Positions 26,620 to 35,522 of a stretch of 64,000 nucleotides of DNA are shown piece after piece. Position 1 is the first letter of the stretch; every line of letters begins with the position of its first letter. A program made the translations under genes and the position numbers. The DNA comes from Bacillus sp. Marseille-Q3570. GTDB lineage: Bacteria; Bacillota; Bacilli; Bacillales; Fictibacillaceae. The notes under the pieces are model-generated. The model saw only the letters and a program-made list of their open reading frames with translations, did not search any database and was not told where the DNA came from. The stretch covers positions 1 to 64,000 of the forward strand of contig NZ_CAMGYZ010000009.1 in NCBI RefSeq assembly GCF_946151055.1, in the 5' to 3' direction.

Positions 26620-29268
26620 TTAATTCTTTAATTCCTTGATACGCTCTTCAACCTTTTGTCGATTTTCCAGATACGTTTTTTCCTTTTGACGTTCTTCTTG
26701 AACGACTTTTTCCGGTGCTTTCTTGACAAATCCTTCATTACCTAGTTTTTTCTGTACGCGCTCAACTTCTGAGTTCCATTTTTTATACTCATTTTCCAAG
26801 CGTTTGATCTCTTCTTCAATATCGATCAACCCTTCTAGCGGTAAGAAGATCTCCACACCGCTGACGATTGAGGTCATCGCTTTTTCTGGTGCTTCTAGTT
26901 CAAGTCCCATCGTCAATGGCTCTGGGTTACAGAAGCGATCCAGATACGTTCGATTCTTCTCCAATTGTTTAAGAATTTCACCCGTATGAGGCTTAAGCTG
27001 AATTTCGATCGGTTTGCTTGGCGGTACGTTCATCTCCGAACGTGTATTACGGACCGAACGAATGATTTCAGTCAACACCTTCATTTCCTTTGCAGATTCT
27101 TCAAAATGAAGATCCTTGCGTTTAACCGGCCAATCAGCAACTGTTATCGAATCACCTTTATGCGGGATATGTTGCCAGATTTCCTCGGTTATGAATGGCA
27201 TGAACGGGTGAAGCAGGCGTAAAGTCTGATCGAGGACATATGCAAGAACAGATCGGGTCGTTTTCTTACGTGCTTCATCCTCACCATAAAGGGGAAGCTT
27301 CGCCATTTCGATATACCAGTCACAGAAATCATCCCATATGAAGTTGTATAACGTTCTGCCAACTTCTCCGAACTCGTAGGCATCAATCAATTTGGTAACG
27401 GATTCGATCGTTTCATTCAGACGAGTCAGGATCCATTCATCAGCTAGTGATTTCTCACCGGATAAGTCGATTTCATCCACTGTCATACCATCCATATTCA
27501 TCAATGCAAAACGTGAAGCGTTCCATATCTTGTTTCCGAAGTTCCAAGTCGATTCAACTTTTTCCCAATAAAAGCGGAGGTCGTTTCCTGGCGAGCTTCC
27601 TGTTGAAAGGAAGAACCGAAGTGAGTCAGCTCCGTATTTATCAATGACATCCATCGGATCGACACCGTTTCCAAGTGATTTACTCATCTTACGTCCTTCT
27701 GAGTCCCGAACCAATCCATGAATCAGAACATCCTTGAATGGACGTTCACCAGTGAATTCAATCCCCTGGAAGATCATACGTGCAACCCAGAAGAAAATGA
27801 TGTCATAACCTGTTACCAATACATCTGTCGAATAGTAACGCTTGAAATCAGCAGACTCTTTATCCGGCCACCCCATTGTAGAAAACGGCCATAGTGCCGA
27901 ACTGAACCAGGTATCGAGTACGTCTTCATCCTGTTCCCAGTTTTCTAGATCTTCTGGTGCCGTGCGGCCGACATATATTTCACCGGTTTCTTTATGGTAC
28001 CAGGCAGGAATCCGATGCCCCCACCAAAGCTGTCGGCTGATACACCAATCACGGATGTTTTCGATCCAACGCATATACGTCTTTTCGAAGCGGTCTGGAA
28101 CGAAATGGACCTTGTTTTCTTCCTTTTGCAATTGGATAGCTTGATCAGCTAACGGCTGCATTTTTACGAACCATTGTGTGGAGAGATATGGCTCGACAAC
28201 CGCTCCACTTCTTTCAGAATGACCAACTGAATGCATGTGGTCTTCAATTTTGAAAAGGACACCCTGGTCTTGGAGGTCTTTGACGATCTTCTTCCGACAT
28301 TCAAAGCGATCCAACCCTTGATATGGACCTGCTTCTTCGTTCATCGTTCCACCTTCATCCATTACGAGGATCCGTTTAAGGTTATGACGGTTTCCAATTT
28401 CGAAGTCGTTTGGATCATGTGCAGGAGTAATCTTGACCGCTCCTGAGCCAAATTCCATGTCAACATAATCATCTGCTACGATTTCGATTTCACGGTCTGT
28501 GATCGGAAGCTTAACTTTTTTACCAATCAAGTCTTTATATCGATCGTCATTAGGATGGACAGCAACAGCAGTATCTCCAAGCATTGTTTCTGGACGAGTC
28601 GTCGCTACCTCGATATGTCCGCTACCATCTGCAAGAGGGTATTTCATATGATATAGGGCGCCTTGTACATCCTGATAGATGACTTCGATGTCTGATAATG
28701 CAGTCTTCGTCTGTGGATCCCAGTTGATAATGTATTCTCCACGATAAATGAGACCTTTTTCATAAAGCGAAACGAAAACCTCTTTAACAGCGTCGGATAA
28801 TCCTTCATCCAGTGTAAAACGTTCGCGGGAATAATCCAGGGACAGTCCTAGCTTCGACCATTGCTTCCGGATGAACTCAGCATATTCATGCTTCCATTCC
28901 CAAGAAACCTCCAGGAATTTTTCACGGCCGAGCTCGTATCTCGAAGTTCCTTCTTCCTTCAACTTCCCTTCTACCTTGGCCTGCGTAGCGATCCCTGCAT
29001 GGTCCATCCCTGGCAGCCAAAGGGCATCATAACCTTGCATACGCTTTGTACGGATCATGATATCTTGTAACGTTGTATCCCATGCGTGTCCAAGATGCAG
29101 TTTACCGGTTACGTTCGGTGGCGGGATCACGATGGTATAAGGCTTCTTGTCTTCCCCGCCTTTTGCTTCGAAAAACTTTCCATCGAGCCAATATTGATAC
29201 CATTTTTCTTCTGTCTTTTGTGGATCATATTTTGTCGGCATCGAAATTTCTTGCTCTTGTTCAGACAT
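26620..29268 (-). CDS. valS: Valyl-tRNA synthetase
   Basis: Encodes 882 residues, the standard length for Bacillus ValRS. The class Ia HIGH-equivalent motif is LHLGHAW near residue 55, and KMSKS is in [11 protein letters not shown] near 525. The editing domain contains [18 protein letters not shown], and the C-terminal coiled coil ([19 protein letters not shown]) ends the protein. The ATG follows AAAGGAGGAG. A T-box leader upstream with a GUC specifier controls it in response to uncharged tRNA-Val. Confidence 0.98.
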   Translation of the reverse strand: MSEQEQEISMPTKYDPQKTEEKWYQYWLDGKFFEAKGGEDKKPYTIVIPPPNVTGKLHLGHAWDTTLQDIMIRTKRMQGYDALWLPGMDHAGIATQAKVEGKLKEEGTSRYELGREKFLEVSWEWKHEYAEFIRKQWSKLGLSLDYSRERFTLDEGLSDAVKEVFVSLYEKGLIYRGEYIINWDPQTKTALSDIEVIYQDVQGALYHMKYPLADGSGHIEVATTRPETMLGDTAVAVHPNDDRYKDLIGKKVKLPITDREIEIVADDYVDMEFGSGAVKITPAHDPNDFEIGNRHNLKRILVMDEGGTMNEEAGPYQGLDRFECRKKIVKDLQDQGVLFKIEDHMHSVGHSERSGAVVEPYLSTQWFVKMQPLADQAIQLQKEENKVHFVPDRFEKTYMRWIENIRDWCISRQLWWGHRIPAWYHKETGEIYVGRTAPEDLENWEQDEDVLDTWFSSALWPFSTMGWPDKESADFKRYYSTDVLVTGYDIIFFWVARMIFQGIEFTGERPFKDVLIHGLVRDSEGRKMSKSLGNGVDPMDVIDKYGADSLRFFLSTGSSPGNDLRFYWEKVESTWNFGNKIWNASRFALMNMDGMTVDEIDLSGEKSLADEWILTRLNETIESVTKLIDAYEFGEVGRTLYNFIWDDFCDWYIEMAKLPLYGEDEARKKTTRSVLAYVLDQTLRLLHPFMPFITEEIWQHIPHKGDSITVADWPVKRKDLHFEESAKEMKVLTEIIRSVRNTRSEMNVPPSKPIEIQLKPHTGEILKQLEKNRTYLDRFCNPEPLTMGLELEAPEKAMTSIVSGVEIFLPLEGLIDIEEEIKRLENEYKKWNSEVERVQKKLGNEGFVKKAPEKVVQEERQKEKTYLENRQKVEERIKELKN

Positions 29269-29460
29269 TTATTACTCCTCCTTTAAACATCATCATTCAT
29301 TTTAATTACAATTCTTTTTTAGAATCCGGCTTTATAACCTTAGTAGTTGATTTGTTTTCCAGTTCCCTACGTGATTAAGCGGTTGCTTCCGCTTTTCTTG
29401 AGTCCGCGGATAGGGAGCGAATTTTCGTAAAATAACCAATGAAAATATCAAAGCCTTGAT
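29269..29460. other. Distal valS leader, no recognised feature
   Basis: Between the dispersed repeat at 29461-29545 and the valS start lies an AT-rich stretch with a short G/C-rich block near 29375-29425. No gene or known structure is recognised. Confidence 0.4.
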
Positions 29461-29545
29461 AAAGAAAACTTGGCTAAGTCAAGCCTTAGCGCAGGCTGAG
29501 CCTTAGTTGCCCTTATATTGAAGAAAGTATTTATACTTTCTTCAA
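29461..29545. repeat. 85-bp dispersed repeat, copy 1 (in valS leader)
   Basis: It starts AAAGAAAACTTGGCT, contains the near-palindrome GGCTAAGTCAAGCC and the block GAGCCTTAGTTGCCCTTAT, and ends with the hairpin GAAGAAAGTA / TACTTTCTTC. Related copies lie at 30170, 34002, 41569 (inverted) and 56246. Confidence 0.85.
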
Positions 29546-29550
29546 ATGAA

Positions 29551-29810
29551 ATAAAAAAAACCTCTTTTACATCCTCAAAGGACGAAAGAAGTTCGCGGTA
29601 CCACCTTTGTTTACAGCTCAATAATAACTAGCTGCACACCTCTAATCGATAACGGTCAGAATCCGACTTCTCTTACTTTTCTGGTTCAGAGAAGTTGCTC
29701 AAGGGTGACATTCAACTGCTACCTCCTGAGAAATCTTTCAGCTGATGATTTCCCTCTCTTTAGGTTTCACAATCTACTCTTCCCTATCGAAGCATCCTAT
29801 ACATTTTTAA
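29551..29810 (-). promoter_or_regulatory. T-box leader of valS (valine, GUC specifier)
   Basis: On the minus strand the leader has the T-box core GGTGGTACCGCG (29605-29594), stem I elements AGAGAGGGAA and AGGAGGTAGCAG, and a GAATGTCACC loop with GUC, a valine codon, at the expected specifier position. The terminator pairs AACTTCTTTCGTCC with GGATGTAAAAGAGGTT (29593-29559), followed by eight T residues. Uncharged tRNA-Val would stabilise the antiterminator and allow valS-folC transcription. Confidence 0.93.
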
Positions 29811-29829
29811 GCACGTATCAGTAGTATAT

Positions 29830-29859
29830 AGTTTACCTTTTGAATTGTCTTATCGTCAA
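29830..29859 (-). promoter_or_regulatory. Sigma-A promoter of valS
   Basis: -35 TTGACG (29859-29854), an 18-base spacer and -10 TAAACT (29835-29830) lie directly upstream of the T-box leader. Confidence 0.6.
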
Positions 29860-29960
29860 TAGGCTTTCCACAAATTTTCTCTTTTAAACAAAAATGGGCA
29901 CGGAAGTTAGGCAAGTATCATAACATATAGTAATCCCTGTAAAAGAAAGGATTCATCACA

Positions 29961-30158
29961 ATGAGGAGACGTCGAGGCTTCAACAAATACCGGTTTCATT
30001 ATCACCTCCGACAATTCAGAAGCATCTGTGAGCAGTTTGTCTTTCCGTTGTTGATATTCCAGGCGATCCGGACACTGCTGTTCCCGTCGGCATTCGATAT
30101 CATACTTGTAGTCATCCTTCTTGCTCTCCACCTGGCGATTTATTATGAATTCTGGTGA
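29961..30158 (+). CDS. Small basic membrane protein, possibly YszA-like
   Basis: Encodes 65 residues: a strongly basic start (MRRRRGFNKYRFHYHLRQFR) and two hydrophobic stretches (FVFPLLIFQAIRTLLF and AFDIILVVILLALHLAIYY) ending in YEFW. An AAAGGA site lies nine bases before the ATG. It is on the plus strand between ysxE and valS, where many bacilli have a small uncharacterised gene. Function is unknown. Organised hydropathy, a ribosome-binding site and no overlap with another gene argue that it is real. Confidence 0.62.
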   Translation: MRRRRGFNKYRFHYHLRQFRSICEQFVFPLLIFQAIRTLLFPSAFDIILVVILLALHLAIYYEFW

Positions 30159-30169
30159 TGTAAACCCAA

Positions 30170-30292
30170 ACCTTAGTGATGGCCGAGCCTTTAGTTCCTT
30201 GAAAAAGCAATTGCTTTTCTTTCGTGCCGTACATTGGTTCCGAAGCCGCCAGCTTGTACACTTATATTGTAGAAGGTATTCTTTCTTCAAGT
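30170..30292. repeat. Degenerate copy 2 of the 85-bp dispersed repeat
   Basis: CCTTAGTGATGGCCGAGCCTTTAGTTCCTTG and, about 60 bases later, CTTATATTGTAGAAGGTATTCTTTC match successive parts of the repeat at 29461. An unrelated stretch of about 55 bases separates them, suggesting an insertion or heavy decay. Confidence 0.55.
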
Positions 30293-30326
30293 AAAAAAAC
30301 AAAAACCCTGCTTGAAAGCAGAGTTT
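30292..30326 (-). terminator. Terminator after ysxE
   Basis: On the minus strand AAACTCTGC pairs with GCAGGGTTT around a six-base loop, followed by TTGTTTTTTT. It ends the spoVID-ysxE unit. Confidence 0.85.
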
Positions 30327-30346
30327 CTCGTTCAAATTGTCAGCCG

Positions 30347-31348
30347 CTAATTTGGTGTCGTTTGAAGAAACTGATCTGTAAAGCGGTCAAGAGATTTCAT
30401 GACATTCAATTTGCGATCCAATTTACGGACAAGCTCAAGCTGGGAGATATCTGGAGAACTTTGGTACATCTGGATTGTAGAAAATACAGGTTCAGGGAAC
30501 TTCAGATAACTTGCAAGTAAAATCTTTTCCTCTGGTAATAATGGCAGATGGCTCTCATAACGTTCTAGCCAATCTATCGCTACATGTTCACTCCATTCCG
30601 GATATTGTGCTGCTGTCCGGAAGAAATAGGCCAGGTCACGTACAGGAGTATCTAGTATCGCCCTTTCAAAGTTGATGAAGCTTCCTTCACCAAGTTGATC
30701 CTGGACGACATGCCCCCTGAACGGACGGCCATGGCATAAAACGCTCCGATAGCGCTGGTGTTCTTCACAGCCTTTATACCATTCCGAGACTTTCTGTTTT
30801 GCTTCTTCAGCAATCCACATCATTTTATGGAACTGGGAAAGATAGCGAAGTTCAAAAGGTGAGATATATGTTTGTCGTTCAGCTAGCTCAGTGAACCTCT
30901 CCATCTCCAGCTGTCTTTGCTCGAAACGCCTCGTCAGTCCAGTATATGAATCCTTGATCACTTCTTCTGAGAAAGATTGCGCTTTTACGGTATTGGCATG
31001 GAGTTTTCCAAGCTCCTCGATTATGAAATCCTCATAAGGAAAGCTAGAACGCGAGTCGTTTTCATACCATTTGGTCAAATAGTAGTAACGGTTGTTGACA
31101 ACAACATAAGGATCGCCATATTTCGTCCTGGTCAATGGAACGACATGATCATACCCGATTTCATTGAGCCGGTCCATGCAATGCAAGAACCAATCCACCT
31201 GTTCCTTGTTCATGGTCGTTTCTTTAAGGGCGAATGTTCCACGTTTTGAAGTAATACGTTGAACATGGCCATAAGACTCGATTTTTTCTGGGAACAAGTC
31301 ATAATAATATAGGATGATGCCATCGATTGACATTGATGAGGCTTTCAT
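30347..31348 (-). CDS. ysxE: Spore coat protein YsxE (CotS-like kinase fold)
   Basis: Encodes 333 residues. It belongs to the CotS/CotI/YutH/YsxE group of spore-coat proteins with an aminoglycoside-phosphotransferase fold. The catalytic-loop region reads VLCHGRPFRGHVVQD and the metal site ILDTPVRDLAYFFR; the usual HGDxxxxN is altered (HGR), so activity is doubtful. The gene overlaps the preceding one by four bases and is followed by a terminator. In B. subtilis ysxE is next to spoVID and belongs to the sigma-E/sigma-K coat programme. Confidence 0.88.
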   Translation of the reverse strand: MKASSMSIDGIILYYYDLFPEKIESYGHVQRITSKRGTFALKETTMNKEQVDWFLHCMDRLNEIGYDHVVPLTRTKYGDPYVVVNNRYYYLTKWYENDSRSSFPYEDFIIEELGKLHANTVKAQSFSEEVIKDSYTGLTRRFEQRQLEMERFTELAERQTYISPFELRYLSQFHKMMWIAEEAKQKVSEWYKGCEEHQRYRSVLCHGRPFRGHVVQDQLGEGSFINFERAILDTPVRDLAYFFRTAAQYPEWSEHVAIDWLERYESHLPLLPEEKILLASYLKFPEPVFSTIQMYQSSPDISQLELVRKLDRKLNVMKSLDRFTDQFLQTTPN

Positions 31349-32256
31349 CGTACCACCTTCTTTGCGCGGTGCTCAATCCAGTGAGAAACCTCTTCTACTA
31401 GCAGTCTGTTCGATTCCCACTCACGCTCGAACATATCCAATATTTCACTTGGTGATTGACCTTCTGTTGATTCGAGCCGCCGCACACACCTTTCCACCTC
31501 TCTTGGTGCAATGAGATCTGCTGATAGTAGTTGATCATATCCACCTTCAAGTGGAAAATGATCATGGATCGAATCAAGCACTCTATACATCGATTGGGTA
31601 TCCGTCGCCAAACGCCAATCAGAAAGAAAATCACATAACCCTTTCATGCTGTATTCAGGGGTATTATCCCCGCCCTGCCAAAACAATCTTCCATGGACAC
31701 GCTTTCCCTGATGAGTCAAAATAGTTGACTCCAACACAGGAATTTTAAGGTGTTTGAATCGATTTCTTATCGTTTCGACAGTCCTCAGCCGCCTTTTTGC
31801 CTCAGGTAGGCTTCGATTAAGAACTGGCATGTTTAGGTCTGATCGATTCAATCCATACTTTTCTACCATCTGCTCTCTTGTTTCAGAGAAATATGCATCC
31901 TGGTCGTCTGCATTTTCAACTCCTAGAGCTAATAATTTACCGATGAACATCCCCCACGTTTGTTCATGGTTGTGCTTCGGAAAAGGTTCATACCTCTCAT
32001 CATGGAGAGTCAGGAATTGGCCATCATAAGGAAGGAACCACTCTGCATCCAACGTCCGGATCATCCGATCTGTCAACACATTGTTGCTTTCCAGACGTTC
32101 TCTCCAGCTGAAATGCCAGTTCATTGTCGATTCATCTGACCAGATACGAACTCTTTTCGTTCCAGCATCAGTTTCCAGAACTTCATTTTTATGTTTCCAA
32201 TGCAACGGTTTTAGAGGGTAGTGTTTTTCGATGAGCTCCAGTATATCCATGCTCAT
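31345..32256 (-). CDS. Uncharacterised protein between spoVID and ysxE, possible degenerate CotS-like
   Basis: Encodes 303 residues. I do not recognise it firmly. It has no signal peptide or membrane segment. Its order of elements resembles ysxE: an N-terminal part with a FGKLLALG-like helix (MFIGKLLALG), a RLRTVETIRNRFKHL helix, then THQGKRVHGRLFW near residue 190 and GLCDFLSDWRLATDT, corresponding to the HGR and DLAYF regions of ysxE. This suggests a diverged, catalytically dead relative. The ATG lies behind AGGATGGTG. Four-base overlap with ysxE and 12 bases from spoVID indicate a coat operon. Confidence 0.6.
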   Translation of the reverse strand: MSMDILELIEKHYPLKPLHWKHKNEVLETDAGTKRVRIWSDESTMNWHFSWRERLESNNVLTDRMIRTLDAEWFLPYDGQFLTLHDERYEPFPKHNHEQTWGMFIGKLLALGVENADDQDAYFSETREQMVEKYGLNRSDLNMPVLNRSLPEAKRRLRTVETIRNRFKHLKIPVLESTILTHQGKRVHGRLFWQGGDNTPEYSMKGLCDFLSDWRLATDTQSMYRVLDSIHDHFPLEGGYDQLLSADLIAPREVERCVRRLESTEGQSPSEILDMFEREWESNRLLVEEVSHWIEHRAKKVVR

Positions 32257-32268
32257 AAGGACACCATC

Positions 32269-33372
32269 CTAACGTGCTGAAACTGGTATATATAAAATTT
32301 GTCCTTCTTCAATCTCTTCACTCTCTAGGCGGTTGACCCGCATAAGCTGACTAGGCGGTACATCATATCTGCCAGCAATCGAATCTAAGGAGTCACCTGC
32401 TTGGATGATACACATCTTCATCTTTGTGAGCTCTTCGTCATCCCTTGTAAGCATCTTTGTTAAATAAAGTGCATTTTCTTCACGCGGTGGACGGCTGGAT
32501 GACGTCTCCTCTACCTCTTGCTCTTCATATACCTCTCCGGACTCTTCCTCATAGTAATACTCATGGTCCTCTTCTTCATACTCAAATTGTTCAGGACGAT
32601 AGGTTTCTTCTTCCTCGTATTCGATTTCAAAGCTAGAAGAATCTGAATCATCCATATCACTGTCATATTCATATGATGCCGAACGGTCATAATGCTCTTC
32701 TGCCCTGCTCATAAATTCAACTTGAGGCTCTCTCCTCACAGCTTGATATTCTGTTTCAACATTTTCATCTTCTTCACTTTGCGGGGCTCGACGTGATTCG
32801 AATTCCAGGATAGGGAATGGATTCGATCCACCTTCATATAATTCATCATCGTCATCATCTTCTTCACGAGTTTCATAAACTTCATTTTCATAAACTGACT
32901 CTTGATGTTCAAAATCTTCAGCAACATATCCCTGGCTTTCATAAACACCTGTGACACTGACAGCTGCTGAAACCTCAATACAAGAAGGTGTCGGCATGTC
33001 ATAATCAAAGTTATCAACCGTCACGTAAAGTTCATCCTTATCATGAACTCGATTCTTCGGGAGGGTGATATCAACAGGGAAACGGTGATCCAACTTCACT
33101 ACATCATTTGATACTTCATTCAATTGGGAAAAAGAGCGATATCCAAGGAAGTTGGAGTCTTCTGCAGATGGCTCTTCCTCCTCTTGGTCAGCGCGTCTGT
33201 ATTCACCCGTCAAACAGAGATACCCTTTAATACAGATTTGATCATCCACTTCTTCAATCGTCACTTCCGGGTCCAAGGCTACACTATAAAGCTCCTCAAC
33301 CTCCTGTCCCTTATTTAGCCATACTGATTCTTCTATTGAAAACTGTAACTTAGACTGATTACGCTCTGTCAA
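32269..33372 (-). CDS. spoVID: Stage VI sporulation protein D (SpoVID), LysM protein
   Basis: Encodes 367 residues. SpoVID is the morphogenetic protein that makes the spore coat encase the forespore; it binds SafA and SpoIVA. The N-terminal beta-rich domain (FSIEESVWLNKGQEVEEL) fits the family, the middle is extremely acidic and low in complexity (residues 170-290), and the C-terminus is a LysM domain (IIQAGDSLDSIAGRYDVPP). The start is TTG behind GAGGGGGAG. It heads the spoVID-ysxE unit as in B. subtilis. Confidence 0.92.
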   Translation of the reverse strand: MTERNQSKLQFSIEESVWLNKGQEVEELYSVALDPEVTIEEVDDQICIKGYLCLTGEYRRADQEEEEPSAEDSNFLGYRSFSQLNEVSNDVVKLDHRFPVDITLPKNRVHDKDELYVTVDNFDYDMPTPSCIEVSAAVSVTGVYESQGYVAEDFEHQESVYENEVYETREEDDDDDELYEGGSNPFPILEFESRRAPQSEEDENVETEYQAVRREPQVEFMSRAEEHYDRSASYEYDSDMDDSDSSSFEIEYEEEETYRPEQFEYEEEDHEYYYEEESGEVYEEQEVEETSSSRPPREENALYLTKMLTRDDEELTKMKMCIIQAGDSLDSIAGRYDVPPSQLMRVNRLESEEIEEGQILYIPVSAR

Positions 33373-33562
33373 AGCAAGCTCCCCCTCTCAACACAATTAT
33401 TCCTGTACAATACAGATGTATGTCTGAGTCGTGATTTTATACCTAAAAATGACACGGTTAATGACTGTTCCGAAAGATTGTCCAATTTAGGGACTAACTT
33501 TTAAAATTAGGATATATCGTTTATACCAAAGGTGCTTTTTTATTGGCTCTGATGCGTCTCAC

Positions 33563-33751
33563 TTTAACGGACACAGGAGACCTTATTCGGGACAAAACAA
33601 GGTGATTTTGCAATTTAACGGACATGAGAGACGCTATTTTGCGAAAACAGTAAGTTTTATCAGCTGAATCAGGTAAATAAGGGCTCTGGTGTCCGTTACG
33701 TACCTGAAATTTGGGATATGACCACAAATAAGGGCTCTGATGTCCGTTAGA
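33563..33751. repeat. Four-unit mirror repeat element, copy 2
   Basis: Units begin at 33563, 33614, 33674 and 33726. The first two are forward (TTTAACGGACACAGGAGACC and TTTAACGGACATGAGAGACG), the last two inverted (AAATAAGGGCTCTGGTGTCC and AAATAAGGGCTCTGATGTCC). Spacing is 51, 60 and 52 bases, the same as in the copy at 12595-12783, while the spacers differ. Confidence 0.87.
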
Positions 33752-33864
33752 TGTTCTAATTCAATATTTCTCCCGAATCGCAGCTCTATTTTTCTTATGT
33801 TTCAAAGGCTCTTTTCTAAAAGATTGTTCCTTTTGAGTCATTTTAAAAAAAGCACCTTGTGCAA

Positions 33865-33994
33865 GTTGATTGGAGAGCAAGGTGCGAGACTCCTGCGTGA
33901 TCAGAAGGACGGGTGAGACCATTCCATGTCGCAGGCGACGAGTGGGCTCACAGCACGCCCCGCGGAAAGCGAGCATCCTGGAGCGGAAATCAAC
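33865..33994. repeat. 130-bp Bacillaceae-type dispersed repeat
   Basis: It runs from GTTGATTGGAG through GCGAGACTCCTGCG, a central GGTGAGACC ... GGGCTCACAGCACG inverted segment, GCCCCGCGGAAAGCGAGCAT to GGAGCGGAAATCAAC. The outer ends are inverted (GTTGATT / AATCAAC). I recall this family as common in intergenic regions of Bacillaceae. A decayed copy lies at 47440-47500. Confidence 0.85.
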
Positions 33995-34001
33995 GACTTT
34001 T

Positions 34002-34090
34002 AAAGAAAACTTGGCGAGACCAAGTCTTCTGTAGGTCGAGCCTTAGTTGCCCTTATACTGAAGAAAGTATTTATAATTACTTTCTTTAAG
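34002..34090. repeat. 85-bp dispersed repeat, copy 3
   Basis: It begins AAAGAAAACTTGGCGAGACC, continues AAGTCTTCTGTAGGTCGAGCC and TTAGTTGCCCTTATACTG, and ends in a GAAGAAAGTATTTATAATTAC-TTTC hairpin. It directly abuts the 130-bp repeat. Confidence 0.85.
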
Positions 34091-34130
34091 TGCAAGAGCA
34101 ACAACGTTTGCAAAAACAGCCGTTCACAAA

Positions 34131-34166
34131 AAAGCAGGCAGGATATGTATGATATCCTGCCTGCTA
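34131..34166 (-). terminator. Terminator of the hem operon
   Basis: A perfect 13-bp stem GCAGGCAGGATAT / ATATCCTGCCTGC with a five-base loop is followed by TTTTTT on the minus strand, about 30 bases after the hemL stop. Confidence 0.95.
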
Positions 34167-34194
34167 TCTTTGAATGCTTGCTATTTGGTGACTT

Positions 34195-35502
34195 TTATTT
34201 TTGTAGAAATTCCGCTACTTCTTTAAAGGCGTTGTCGCTTGCTTCAATCGTTTTTTCAATATCCTCATCTGTGTGTTTCGTAGATAAGAATAATCCTTCA
34301 TATTGTGACGGCGGAATGGAGATGCCTTGATTGATCATGGCCTTGAAATACACTGTGAATGCATCAAGATTGGAAGAGCTTGCCGTTTCATAATTGATGA
34401 CTTCATTGTCAGTGAAGAACAACCCGATCATCGAACCTGCACGGTTGATATGATGCGGAATCCCATGTTTTTCAGCAGCATTTGAAAGACCGTGCTGGAG
34501 TCGGTCTGCTTTTTTACCGAATTCTGTATAAGACTCTTCTGTCAATTGACGCAATGTTTCATAGCCAGCAGTCATCGCCAATGGATTTCCTGATAACGTA
34601 CCAGCTTGATAGATTGGTCCGCTCGGTGCGATCCGATCCATGATTTCTTTTTTACCGCCATACGCTCCAACCGGCAGTCCGCCTCCGATTACTTTTCCGA
34701 GACACGTCAAGTCAGGTGTCACTCCAAAATGACCTTGTGCGCATTGGTATCCGACGCGGAATCCGGTCATTACTTCATCAAAAATCAATAATGTATCGTG
34801 GTCTTCTGTAATCTCACGCAAGAATTCCAGGAAGCCGTCCTTAGGGGGAACGACACCCATATTACCTGCAACTGGCTCTACAATGACACCTGCAATATCC
34901 TTACCGTATTGTTCAAATGCGTATCGAACACTTTCCTGGTCGTTGTATGGAACCGTAATCGTGTTCTTAGCTATTGATTCTGGAACTCCTGGACTATCTG
35001 GCAATCCAAGTGTTGCAACCCCAGAACCAGCCTTTATAAGGAGTGAATCCCCATGGCCATGATAACACCCTTCAAATTTCAGGATCTTGTTACGTCCTGT
35101 GTATCCCCGCGCGAGACGGAGAGCACTCATTGTAGCTTCCGTCCCTGAGTTCACCATTCTCACAACGTCAATGGATGGTACGCGTTCAATCACCAATTCT
35201 GCAAGTTTTGTTTCCATTTCATGTGGAGCACCGAAGCTAGTCCCTGCTTCAGTCGCTTTTTTCAATGCTTCAACGACATGATCATCTGCATGGCCAAGGA
35301 TTAGCGGCCCCCAGCTCAACACATAATCGATATATTCATTATCATCCAGGTCGTAGATTTTAGAACCTTTCCCGCGTTTCATATAAATCGGATCCATATC
35401 TACAGATTTGAAGGCACGGACGGGACTGTTTACGCCCCCTGGCATGAGTGGTGTCGCTTTTGAAAATGCTTGTTTTGATTTTTCGAATGTACGATTATTC
35501 AT
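34195..35502 (-). CDS. hemL: Glutamate-1-semialdehyde 2,1-aminomutase
   Basis: Encodes 435 residues. It converts glutamate-1-semialdehyde to 5-aminolevulinate by a PLP-dependent transamination. The PLP phosphate-binding ([16 protein letters not shown]) and cofactor ([14 protein letters not shown]) motifs and the Schiff-base lysine in [16 protein letters not shown] are present. It is the last gene of hemAXCDBL, followed by a strong terminator. Length and motifs are normal. Confidence 0.97.
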   Translation of the reverse strand: MNNRTFEKSKQAFSKATPLMPGGVNSPVRAFKSVDMDPIYMKRGKGSKIYDLDDNEYIDYVLSWGPLILGHADDHVVEALKKATEAGTSFGAPHEMETKLAELVIERVPSIDVVRMVNSGTEATMSALRLARGYTGRNKILKFEGCYHGHGDSLLIKAGSGVATLGLPDSPGVPESIAKNTITVPYNDQESVRYAFEQYGKDIAGVIVEPVAGNMGVVPPKDGFLEFLREITEDHDTLLIFDEVMTGFRVGYQCAQGHFGVTPDLTCLGKVIGGGLPVGAYGGKKEIMDRIAPSGPIYQAGTLSGNPLAMTAGYETLRQLTEESYTEFGKKADRLQHGLSNAAEKHGIPHHINRAGSMIGLFFTDNEVINYETASSSNLDAFTVYFKAMINQGISIPPSQYEGLFLSTKHTDEDIEKTIEASDNAFKEVAEFLQK

Positions 35503-35522
35503 CTTAACACCCTTCCTATCGA

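Larger units (their letters stand above)
33373..34130. other. 820-bp repeat-rich intergenic region between hemL and spoVID
   Basis: No gene is supported. It contains, from left to right, the second four-unit mirror repeat (33563-33751), a 130-bp Bacillaceae-type repeat (33865-33994), copy 3 of the 85-bp repeat (34002-34090) and the hemL terminator. The first 180 bases should carry the spoVID promoter. Confidence 0.75.

Noticed and set aside
29907-30335. 142-codon minus-strand open frame opposite the small membrane protein gene
   Set aside because: It runs through the ysxE terminator and the degenerate repeat and lacks a ribosome-binding site.
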